Below, in pieces: positions 1 to 5,800 of a DNA stretch of 13,551 bases; the first letter of the stretch is position 1, and every line of letters begins with the position of its first letter. The stretch comes from Palsa-504 sp050010815 (lineage in GTDB: Bacteria > Actinomycetota > Actinomycetes > Streptosporangiales > Streptosporangiaceae), in the NCBI GenBank assembly GCA_050010815.1, contig JBEKKH010000153.1:1-13551 (forward strand). The letters are read 5' to 3'. A model generated the notes under the pieces. The model was given only the letters and a program-made list of their open reading frames with translations. It ran no database searches and was not told where the DNA came from. Made by a program: the position numbers and the translations under genes.

Positions 1-1035
1 GTCGGCAGGCGCCGGGTGCTGCTCGGCTGCTGGGGCAGCCTGAACAACCCCGAGTACTGCGACTTCACCTACCGGAACATGGCCGACTGGGGCCGCAAGA
101 TGTTCGTCACGCCCGGCGTGGTGGTCGACGGCAAGCTGGTCACCAACAGCCTGGTCGACATCAACCTGGGCATCCGGATCCTGCTCGGTCACTCGTACTA
201 CGAGGACTGGGAAGACAAGGAAATGTTCGTCACCCACGACGAGCTGGGCAACCCGGTCGACCGGCGTCACCCGTGGAACCAGCACACGATCCCGCGGCCG
301 GCCAAGCGCGACTTCGACGACAAGTACAGCTGGACCATGTCGCCGCGCTGGTTCGACGGCCAGGACCACCTGGCGCTGGACACCGGCGGCGGCCCCATCG
401 CCCGGCTCTGGGCGACCGCGCTGGCCGGCCTGGTCGACTGCGGTTACGTGCAGGCCACCGGGCACAGCGTGAAGATCAACCTGCCGCGCACCATGTCCCG
501 GCCGGAGAAGACCTTCGAGTGGAAGATCCCGGTCGACAAGCAGGGTCGCCCGCTGTCCAACGCGCTCGAGCGGAACCGGGCCCGGACCTACTTCCAGGCC
601 TACTCCGCCGCGCTCGGGGTGTACTTCATCGAGCAGGCCCTCGCCGAGATCCGGGCCGGACGCACCAAGACCTGGGAGTCGTTTACCGTTCCCCAGGACG
701 CGAACAGCGTCGGCTTCACCGAGGCGGTCCGCGGGGTGCTGTCGCACCACATGGTGATCAGGGACGGGAAGATCGCGAACTACCACCCGTACCCGCCGAC
801 GCCGTGGAACGGGAGCGTCCGCGACACCTACGGGACGCCAGGGCCGTACGAGGACGCGGTGCAGAACACGCCGATCTTCGAGGAGAACCCGCCGGACAAC
901 TTCAAGGGCATCGACATCATGCGCGCGGTCCGCAGCTTCGACCCGTGCCTGCCCTGCGGCGTGCACATGTACCTGGGCAACGGCAAGACGCTCAACACGG
1001 TGCACTCCCCGATGGGAACCCCTCAGGGGATGTAG
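1..1035 (+). CDS. hhyL: [NiFe]-hydrogenase large subunit, group 1h type, C-terminal part
   Basis: This is the catalytic subunit of an uptake hydrogenase that oxidises H2 at the NiFe(CN)2CO site. The gene enters from the left edge, so only the last 344 codons are visible; the frame is open from base 1 (VGRRRVLLGCWGS...). The diagnostic motif is DPCLPCGVH near the C-terminus, with Cys codons at 946 and 955 and His at 964, the distal CxxC ligands of the NiFe centre. A 22-residue tail (MYLGNG... to GM) follows the His, as expected for a precursor cut by a maturation endopeptidase; a matching protease gene lies at 4714. The wording DPCLPCGVHMYLG and the following DUF5947/DUF6084/DUF6893-type genes fit the high-affinity group 1h enzymes that scavenge atmospheric H2. 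The proximal CxxC motif and the small-subunit gene should lie upstream of the window. Family is seen directly; the subgroup is from recalled similarity. Confidence 0.93.
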   Translation, partial: VGRRRVLLGCWGSLNNPEYCDFTYRNMADWGRKMFVTPGVVVDGKLVTNSLVDINLGIRILLGHSYYEDWEDKEMFVTHDELGNPVDRRHPWNQHTIPRPAKRDFDDKYSWTMSPRWFDGQDHLALDTGGGPIARLWATALAGLVDCGYVQATGHSVKINLPRTMSRPEKTFEWKIPVDKQGRPLSNALERNRARTYFQAYSAALGVYFIEQALAEIRAGRTKTWESFTVPQDANSVGFTEAVRGVLSHHMVIRDGKIANYHPYPPTPWNGSVRDTYGTPGPYEDAVQNTPIFEENPPDNFKGIDIMRAVRSFDPCLPCGVHMYLGNGKTLNTVHSPMGTPQGM

Positions 1036-1052
1036 CGCCCGGGCGTTACATC
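1029..1052 (+). terminator. Hairpin spanning the hhyL stop codon
   Basis: Bases 1029-1040 (GATGTAGCGCCC) and 1041-1052 (GGGCGTTACATC) are reverse complements except for one G-T pair, which is a wobble pair in RNA. Allowing a CCGG loop gives a 10-bp stem. The hhyL stop codon TAG (1033-1035) lies in the left arm. No U-run follows. It could be a leaky terminator, or an RNA-processing or 3'-end-stabilising element that separates structural hydrogenase mRNA from the accessory genes. The structure is seen; the function is inferred. Confidence 0.5.
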
Positions 1053-1097
1053 GCAGAACCTGGCCCAAACGGTCACCAGCGGCACAGTGGAGGGCAG

Positions 1098-1655
1098 ATG
1101 GCCTCGGGCCATGGCGCGCAGGTAGTAGGTGAGCGGATCGAAGCGCTGCTCGGCGAGCTTCGATCCGCCGCCGGGCCGCAGGTGGCGCAGACCGCCGAGG
1201 AACTCGTGAGTTGCCTGGTCGGCCTCTACGGCGACGGGCTGGCCGAGATGGTCAGGATCGTCGGCGAGGACGCCGAAGCGGGTCCGCGGCTGCTCCACCG
1301 CCTGATCGCGGACCCGCTGGTGGAAAGCCTGCTGCTGGTGCACGACCTGCACCCGCTCGAGGCCGGCGCCCGGGTGCAGCGGGCCATCGAGCAGGTGCTA
1401 CCGCAGTTCGGCTCTCATGCGGGCAAGGTGGATTACCTCGGCATCGACGACCAGGGCGTGATTCACCTGCGGATGGAAGCGGGCGGGCACGGCTGCGGGT
1501 CCTCGCCCGATGCGGTCCGCGTGGCCATCGCCGACGCGGTCAGTACCGCCGCCCCCGAGACGGCGGGCCTCGACATCGAGATGGTCGAGGCGCCCGCCGA
1601 ACTGCCGCTGCTGCAGATAGGCCGGCGCCCGGCCGGGCTCCAGGGGGCCCGGTGA
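1098..1655 (+). CDS. NifU-like C-terminal domain protein (Fe-S scaffold-like) with CxxS
   Basis: This 185-residue protein starts at ATG 1098, 4 nt after GGAGG (1089-1093). Residues 1-100 are predicted mostly helical and match nothing I recognise. Residues about 108-175 (GKVDYLGIDDQGVIHLRME..., then DAVRVAIADAV) follow the NifU/NfuA C-terminal domain, which normally holds a [4Fe-4S] cluster through a CxxC in a CGSCP context. Here the motif reads C133-G-S-S136-P, so the second cysteine is serine. A likely role is Fe-S delivery to, or an accessory function for, the hydrogenase small subunit, but cluster binding by this version is uncertain. The stop overlaps the next start (GTGA, 1652-1655), so the two are probably translationally coupled. 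Family call is good; function is inferred from position. Confidence 0.8.
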   Translation: MASGHGAQVVGERIEALLGELRSAAGPQVAQTAEELVSCLVGLYGDGLAEMVRIVGEDAEAGPRLLHRLIADPLVESLLLVHDLHPLEAGARVQRAIEQVLPQFGSHAGKVDYLGIDDQGVIHLRMEAGGHGCGSSPDAVRVAIADAVSTAAPETAGLDIEMVEAPAELPLLQIGRRPAGLQGAR

Positions 1656-2560
1656 CCACCTGGGGCACCCCCGGAGGTCCCGGAGGTCCCGGCACCGGGA
1701 CCTCCGGGCCCAGGGTGACCGGTCTTCGCCGCTTCGCCAAGCGGCCGTCTGGGACTCACCGGCCGGCGAGTCCCAGGCCGGTCGTGCCGCCGGGGGCCGG
1801 GCCGGTCGTGCCGCCGGCGGCCGCTCCCCCGCAGGCGGCCGCTCCCCCGCCGGAGGTCGGGGATCGGGAGCAGCGGGACGGCCTGGCGGGCATCCTGGCT
1901 GGCCTGCCCGCCTTGGACGGCATGCCGGGGCTGGCCGGCACCCAGACCCCGGACGCCGGGCCGGCCGGCCCGGAGGTCGAACACTGCGAGCTGTGCCGGG
2001 AGGCCCTCAGCGACCGGCACGGTCACCTGGTGGACACCGAGAAACGGTCACTGGCCTGTGCCTGCCGCGCATGTTATCTGCTTTTTACGCATGAGGGGGC
2101 GGCAGGCGGCCGGTACCGGGCGGTGCCCGAACGCATCTACCACGATCCGGTCCACCCGCTGAGCGCCGAGGACTGGAACGAACTGCAGATCCCGGTCGCG
2201 ATGGCGTTCTTCTTCTACAACTCCGCGATCGGCCGGGTGGTGGCGGGGTACCCGAGCCCAGCCGGCCCGACCGAGTGCGAGCTCGACCTCGAGGCCTGGG
2301 ACAGGATCGCCGCGGCGCACCCGCTGCTGCGCGAGCTGTCGCCCGACGTCGAGGCCATCTTGGTGAACCGCACCGCCCTCGGCAACGAGGTCTTCCTGAT
2401 CCCGATCGACATGTGCTATTCACTCGTCGGCGAGCTCCGGATGTACTGGACGGGGTTCGACGGCGGCGCCGAGGTCCGCACCGCGCTGGCGACGTTCCTG
2501 ACCGGCCTGCGCCACCGCGCCGTCGCGCTGGACCGGCTAACCCGGGAGCTGGGACCCTGA
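1652..2560 (+). CDS. DUF5947-type hydrogenase-locus protein, cysteine-rich
   Basis: A protein of 302 residues starting at GTG 1652, chosen for the 4-nt GTGA overlap with the preceding stop and AGGGGG at 1642-1647. Residues 1-90 are low-complexity Gly/Pro/Ala sequence, including VVPPGAGPVVPPAAAPP. The conserved part begins near residue 108 and has C112-x2-C115-x20-C136-x-C138-x2-C141 (CELC ... CACRAC), a plausible Zn or Fe-S site. It continues with WNELQIPVAMAFFFYNS and an acidic, aliphatic C-terminal half (IPIDMCYSLVGELRMYW). I recall DUF5947 proteins as partners of group 1h hydrogenases; their biochemical role is not known to me. The in-frame ATG at 1922 is an alternative start that would drop most of the low-complexity leader. 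A very strong hairpin lies at codons 10-19. Confidence 0.82.
   Translation: MTTWGTPGGPGGPGTGTSGPRVTGLRRFAKRPSGTHRPASPRPVVPPGAGPVVPPAAAPPQAAAPPPEVGDREQRDGLAGILAGLPALDGMPGLAGTQTPDAGPAGPEVEHCELCREALSDRHGHLVDTEKRSLACACRACYLLFTHEGAAGGRYRAVPERIYHDPVHPLSAEDWNELQIPVAMAFFFYNSAIGRVVAGYPSPAGPTECELDLEAWDRIAAAHPLLRELSPDVEAILVNRTALGNEVFLIPIDMCYSLVGELRMYWTGFDGGAEVRTALATFLTGLRHRAVALDRLTRELGP
1659..1714 (+). promoter_or_regulatory. Strong intragenic hairpin just after the DUF5947 start
   Basis: Bases 1679-1692 (CCCGGAGGTCCCGG) and 1695-1708 (CCGGGACCTCCGGG) are perfect reverse complements, 14 bp with only CA between them. An outer 6-bp arm (CCTGGG 1659-1664 with CCCAGG 1709-1714) may extend it. The left arm is partly duplicated: the 9-bp unit CGGAGGTCC occurs at 1672-1680 and 1681-1689. 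The element starts about 25 nt inside the gene and encodes only Gly/Pro/Ser/Thr. It could slow ribosomes, attenuate transcription, or be a repeat-generated structure tolerated in a disordered leader. The structure is seen; regulation is inferred. Confidence 0.45.
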
Positions 2561-2561
2561 G

Positions 2562-3236
2562 ATGGCAGACCTGATCTTCGGCTGTACCGGCGCAACCGCC
2601 GAACGGTACGCCGTGACCCCGACGCTGGGCTTCCAGCTGACGGTGACCGAACGGTCCGGCGCGCGCATTCACGCCATCGCGCTGCGCTGCCAGATCCGGA
2701 TCGAGCCGCACCGGCGCCGGTACACCGCGACCGAGGCGGAACGGCTGCACGACCTGTTCGGGGACCCGTCCCGGTGGGCCGATACGGTCAAGCCGATCCA
2801 GCTGGCCACGGTGACCGTCATGGTCCCCAGCTTCACCGCGGTGACCGAGATCGAGCTGCCCGTTCCGGTCACCTACGACCTGGAAGTGGCCTCCGGGCGG
2901 TACCTGTCGGGCCTAGACGACGGCACGGTCCCGCTGCTGATGCTGTTCAGCGGCACCATCTTCATCGCGACCGAGCAGGGTTACTCCGTCGAGCTCGTGC
3001 CGTGGAGCGCCGAAGCGTCCTACCGGATGCCTGTCACCGTCTGGAAGGAACTCGTCGACGCGCACTTCCCGAACAGCGCGTGGCTGCGCTGCAGCCGGGA
3101 AACGCTGGACGCGCTGTCGGTGTATAAGGCGAAGCACGCCCTGCCCACCTTTGACGCCACCCTGACCGCCCTGCTGGCCAGCGCGCAGAGCGGTCAGGGT
3201 GGCGCGGCTGCGATTCCGGAGGCGAGGCAACCGTGA
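2562..3236 (+). CDS. DUF6084-type hydrogenase-locus protein
   Basis: This 224-residue protein starts at ATG 2562, one base after the DUF5947-type stop, with GGGA at 2551-2554 as a modest ribosome site. It looks soluble and beta-rich: an early segment LTVTERSGARIHAIALRCQIRIEPHRRRY, then VKPIQLATVTVMVPSF, PVPVTYDLEVASGRYLSGL, and a segment VPLLMLFSGTIFI that may be buried rather than membrane-spanning. WLRCSRETLDALSVYKAK near the C-terminus is the part I associate with the family. I recognise it as DUF6084-like, a family I know only from group 1h hydrogenase loci; no activity is known to me. The stop overlaps the next GTG (3233-3236). A structural or assembly role in the hydrogenase complex is likely from context only. 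Confidence 0.82.
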   Translation: MADLIFGCTGATAERYAVTPTLGFQLTVTERSGARIHAIALRCQIRIEPHRRRYTATEAERLHDLFGDPSRWADTVKPIQLATVTVMVPSFTAVTEIELPVPVTYDLEVASGRYLSGLDDGTVPLLMLFSGTIFIATEQGYSVELVPWSAEASYRMPVTVWKELVDAHFPNSAWLRCSRETLDALSVYKAKHALPTFDATLTALLASAQSGQGGAAAIPEARQP

Positions 3237-4717
3237 GCCTGGATGCCGTCCGGCGCATCGCGGACGCGGTGCTCTACGAGGGCTACATCCTGTACCCCTA
3301 CCGGGCTTCGGCCCAGAAGAACCGCAGCCGCTGGCAGTGGGGCGTGATCATGGGGCCCGGCTACGCGGCCGCCGACCCCTCGGAGCGGAGCTTTACCCAG
3401 GCCGAGGTCGTCCTGGAGCACTCCGGCCAGCCCTCCGCGGCGATCGTCCTTCGTTTCCTGCAGGTGCAGCGGCGCAGCACCGAGGCCGGGGCCGCCTCGT
3501 CCGAGGCCGAAGCGTCCGAGGCCGAAGCGGCCGCGCCGGCCTGGGACGAGGCGGTGGAACGCGAGATCGAGGTTACGGTCGGCCGGGACGAACTGCTGGG
3601 CGCCGGCTACGTTCACGACTTCGCGATCGACGGCGGCCAGGAACGCGAGCCGCTCGCCGAACGCGAGCGGCCGGGCGGGGCACCGAGCGGCGGAGGGCCG
3701 GGCTACGTGATCCGCCGCCGGGAACCGCTGGCCGGCCGGGTGTCCGTGCGGGCGTTCCCGATCGAGGGGCCGTGGCAGGCGGTGCGGCTGCAGGTGCGGG
3801 TGGAGAACCGGACCACGGCCGATCCCGTCCCGCCGCGCCGGGAAGATGCTCTGCCCACCGCGCTGGTGGCCGCGCACGTGATCATGACCGCCCGCGGCGG
3901 GGAGTTCATCTCGATGATCGACCCGCCGGAGTGGGCGAAGTCAGCCGTGGCCGAGTGCGAGAACGTGGGCGGCTGGCCGGTGCTGGCCGACCCCGGCGGC
4001 GGCCGGGACATCGTGCTGTCCTCGCCGATCATCCTGTACGACCACCCCGAGGTCGCGCCGGAGAGCCCGGGCGAGCTCTACGACGGCCTGGAGATCGACG
4101 AGATCCTCACGCTGCGCACCCTGGCGCTCTCCGACGACGAGAAGCTCCAGGCCAGGGCCACCGACGCCCGGGCGGCCGCGCTGATCGACCGGGTCGAAGC
4201 CATGGACGCCGGCGACATCGTGAAGCTGCACGGCGCGGTCCGCTCGCCGCGCCCGGCTCCGCCCGGGCGCGAGACTGGCGGTCAGGCCGGGCGCGGGACT
4301 GGCGGTCAGGCCGGGCGCGGGACTGGCGATCCGGCCACCGCTGGCGGTCAGGTCATGGTCGCGCGCACCAACGCCGCGGGCGAGCCCGAGTGGATCGGCG
4401 ATCCGGACGTGCCCTGGTGGGACCCGGGCGCCGACGCGTCCGTGTCGCCGGATACCGACACGGTCAACATCGGCGGCCACCAGATCGGCCGCGGCAGCAA
4501 GGTGCGGCTGCAGCCGGGGAAACGCCGCAGCGACGCGCAGGACATGTTCCTGATCGGGCGGACCGCCGAGGTCCAGGCGGTGCTCCTCGACGTCGATGAC
4601 AACCCGTACCTGGCCGTGACCCTCGACGATGATCCCGACCAGGATCTGCGCATCGCGCACGGCCGTTTCCTCTACTTCGCCGTCGACGAGGTCGAGCCGT
4701 GCGAGCCGACACCATGA
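3233..4717 (+). CDS. Conserved hydrogenase-locus protein of unknown function (494 aa)
   Basis: Starts at GTG 3233 inside the previous stop (GTGA), with GGAGG at 3218-3222 ten bases upstream. I do not recognise a named domain. The N-terminus (LYEGYILYPYRASAQKNRSRWQWG) and C-terminus (NIGGHQIGRGSKVRLQPGKR, later HGRFLYFAVDEVEP) look conserved. The C-terminal ~75 residues resemble a small beta-barrel in composition, a low-confidence impression. Two low-complexity inserts interrupt it: a Glu/Ala stretch at residues ~85-104 and a three-copy octapeptide repeat (GRGTGGQA type) at residues ~344-367. No signal peptide or membrane helix is visible. The stop overlaps the protease start (ATGA, 4714-4717). 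Position between hydrogenase-specific genes makes an assembly or complex-forming role likely; nothing in the sequence proves it. Confidence 0.8.
   Translation: MSLDAVRRIADAVLYEGYILYPYRASAQKNRSRWQWGVIMGPGYAAADPSERSFTQAEVVLEHSGQPSAAIVLRFLQVQRRSTEAGAASSEAEASEAEAAAPAWDEAVEREIEVTVGRDELLGAGYVHDFAIDGGQEREPLAERERPGGAPSGGGPGYVIRRREPLAGRVSVRAFPIEGPWQAVRLQVRVENRTTADPVPPRREDALPTALVAAHVIMTARGGEFISMIDPPEWAKSAVAECENVGGWPVLADPGGGRDIVLSSPIILYDHPEVAPESPGELYDGLEIDEILTLRTLALSDDEKLQARATDARAAALIDRVEAMDAGDIVKLHGAVRSPRPAPPGRETGGQAGRGTGGQAGRGTGDPATAGGQVMVARTNAAGEPEWIGDPDVPWWDPGADASVSPDTDTVNIGGHQIGRGSKVRLQPGKRRSDAQDMFLIGRTAEVQAVLLDVDDNPYLAVTLDDDPDQDLRIAHGRFLYFAVDEVEPCEPTP
4263..4334 (+). repeat. 24-bp in-frame tandem repeat, three copies
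   Basis: Units at 4263-4286, 4287-4310 and 4311-4334 begin CCGGGCGCG and read GR(E/G)TGGQA-like octapeptides in the host protein; the last diverges at its 3' end. The partial piece CTGGCGGTCAGG recurs at 4341-4352. The unit length is a multiple of three, so copy-number change would keep the frame. Confidence 0.85.
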
Positions 4718-5271
4718 CCGGGCGGACGCTGGTGGCGGGCGTGGGCAACGTGTTCCTGGGTGACGACGCCTTCGGGGTCGAGGTCGTCCGGCTGCTCGGC
4801 GAGCAGCCGCGCCGCGACGGCGCGGAAATCCGCGATTTCGGCATCCGCGGCGTCCACCTGGCCTACGAACTGCTCAACGGCTGCGACCTGTTCGTGCTGA
4901 TCGACGCGGCGCCGCGCGGCGAAGCGCCGGGCACGGTCACCGTCGTCGACGTGGAGCTGCCCGATCCCGCCTCGCTGACCAGCCCGGTCATTGACGCGCA
5001 CAGCCTGACGCCGGACAGCATCTTCGCGCTGCTTTCCTCGCTGGGCGGCCGGCCCGGGCGCACCCTGCTGGTGGCCTGCGAGCCCGCCGACATCAGCGCC
5101 CGCATGGGCCTGTCCGACCCGGTGGCCGACGCCTTGCCGCACGCCGTGCGGGCGGTTGAGGAGATCCTGGCCCAGGCGGCCGCAGCCGCACCGGACCCGC
5201 AGGACGCCGGGAGCGTGACGAACTTACCAGGGAAACCGCGACAAAGGGAAGGGAGGTGCGCGGGATGCTGA
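4714..5271 (+). CDS. Hydrogenase maturation endopeptidase (HyaD/HybD/HycI family)
   Basis: This 185-residue protease is of the kind that removes the C-terminal tail of a [NiFe]-hydrogenase large subunit after Ni insertion. The start is ATG 4714, overlapping the previous stop (ATGA); GTG 4699 would add five residues and is less likely. The N-terminus LVAGVGNVFLGDDAFGVEVV is the family signature. The three nickel-sensing positions are visible: D18 (Glu16 in HybD, Asp in HycI), D64 in VLIDAAP, and H96 in DAHSLTP. Length is normal up to about residue 155; the last 30 residues (AAAAAPDPQDAG...) are a low-complexity tail. The probable substrate is the HhyL precursor encoded at the left edge, to be cut after H in DPCLPCGVH. 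The 3' end overlaps the next small gene by 7 bp. Confidence 0.94.
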   Translation: MTGRTLVAGVGNVFLGDDAFGVEVVRLLGEQPRRDGAEIRDFGIRGVHLAYELLNGCDLFVLIDAAPRGEAPGTVTVVDVELPDPASLTSPVIDAHSLTPDSIFALLSSLGGRPGRTLLVACEPADISARMGLSDPVADALPHAVRAVEEILAQAAAAAPDPQDAGSVTNLPGKPRQREGRCAGC

Positions 5272-5369
5272 GCAGGCTGATCAAGGCGGTTTTCGTAGTC
5301 GCAGTACTGGCCATGGTGATCGAATCACTACCTGACATCAAGCGTTACCTGGAGCTCCGAGAGATGTAA
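5265..5369 (+). CDS. Small membrane peptide, DUF6893-type (34 aa)
   Basis: A 34-codon gene starting at ATG 5265 with an excellent Shine-Dalgarno, GGGAGGT at 5251-5257, eight bases upstream. It overlaps the protease gene by 7 bp in another frame. The protein has one hydrophobic helix (AVFVVAVLAMVIESL, residues ~8-22) followed by PDIKRYLELREM. The arrangement of one helix then PDI-RYL--R-M is what I know as the DUF6893 small-protein family, often next to this kind of hydrogenase protease. It may be a membrane-anchoring peptide for the hydrogenase or its assembly machinery; that is inference. Strong ribosome site, conserved-looking motif and operon position support it as real despite its size. 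Confidence 0.78.
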   Translation: MLSRLIKAVFVVAVLAMVIESLPDIKRYLELREM

Positions 5370-5389
5370 CCACCCGCGCCGGAGAGGAT

Positions 5390-5677
5390 GTGATAGGCGT
5401 GGAAGTAGTACTTGGTTTCGCGGTCGGTTACTATCTCGGCACGCGCCAGGGACGGGACGGCCTGCAAAAGGCGCTGGACTCGGCTCAGGCCATCATGGCG
5501 TCGCAGGAGACCCGGCGGCTGCTGGGCGAAGGCCTGTCCGCGCTGGAATCCGTGACCGCTCCGGCCCTGGACCGGATGGGCGGGAAATCAGGCCGCAGCA
5601 AGGCGGCGCTGCTCGGCAGCGTGATGGACGAAGTTCTCGAGCGGCGGTCGGCCCGCCGCGCCGCCGCGGCCGCCTGA
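5390..5677 (+). CDS. Small membrane-anchored helical protein of the hydrogenase operon
   Basis: A 95-residue protein starting at GTG 5390 (GGAG at 5381-5384); GTG 5399 is an in-frame alternative with GAGG 11 bases upstream. The N-terminus VEVVLGFAVGYYLGTRQGRDGL is a short glycine-rich membrane segment ending in a GTRQGR turn, similar in layout to YtxH-like proteins. It is followed by a charged amphipathic helical region (LQKALDSAQAIMASQETRRLL) and a basic Arg/Ala tail. I recognise the layout but no named family with certainty. The gap from the preceding small gene is 20 bases, so it is in the same transcript. A membrane-proximal scaffolding role is plausible but unproven. Confidence 0.75.
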   Translation: MIGVEVVLGFAVGYYLGTRQGRDGLQKALDSAQAIMASQETRRLLGEGLSALESVTAPALDRMGGKSGRSKAALLGSVMDEVLERRSARRAAAAA

Positions 5678-5692
5678 CCAACTGGGAGCGGA

Positions 5693-5800
5693 ATGCACGA
5701 ATACGGCTTGTGCGAGGGCGCACCGGAAACGGTGCGCCCTCGCGCAGGTGGCCGCCAGATGCCCGAAGCCGCCCGGGAGATCGCTCAGGGGATCCGATGA
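5693..5800 (+). pseudogene. HypA-like N-terminal mini-ORF (35 codons), probable hypA remnant
   Basis: ATG 5693 follows GGGAG (5684-5688) by four bases and opens a 35-codon frame beginning MHEYGLCEGAPETV. HypA, the zinc-containing Ni-insertion protein for [NiFe]-hydrogenases, starts MHE and uses that N-terminal His for nickel; actinobacterial HypA commonly reads MHEYGLCE. After about 22 residues the match is lost, and the tail (MPEAAREIAQGIR) is not HypA. The two CxxC zinc-finger motifs are absent, and full HypA is about 110 residues. The stop overlaps the next start (ATGA, 5797-5800). About a quarter of third positions are A/T, more than in the neighbours. It could be a deletion remnant, a translated leader peptide, or a real mini-HypA; the first is most likely. 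The match is short and recalled, so it needs alignment. Confidence 0.5.
5712..5743 (+). terminator. Perfect 14-bp hairpin with GAAA loop
   Basis: Left arm 5712-5725 (GCGAGGGCGCACCG) pairs perfectly with 5730-5743 (CGGTGCGCCCTCGC) around GAAA, a GNRA tetraloop. It lies inside the HypA-like mini-ORF, 35 bases after the stop of the 95-residue protein. There is no U-run, as is common for actinobacterial terminators. It may end or attenuate the hydrogenase operon transcript before the DUF6390-type gene, or protect the upstream mRNA from 3' exonucleases. The structure is seen; the role is inferred. Confidence 0.6.

Noticed and set aside
273..1097. Long plus-strand frame running upstream of the NifU-like gene
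   Set aside because: This part is an Arg/Gly/Pro-rich translation of hhyL in another frame; only the part from ATG 1098 has normal protein character.
1463..2026. Minus-strand frame opposite the NifU-like and DUF5947-type genes
   Set aside because: Gly/Pro/Arg-rich antisense shadow typical of high-GC coding DNA; no motif, and it covers the low-complexity leader.
3199..4599. 466-codon plus frame overlapping the 494-residue gene
   Set aside because: Extremely Arg/Gly-rich with no domain; the other frame has the 4-nt overlaps with both neighbours and ordered protein character.
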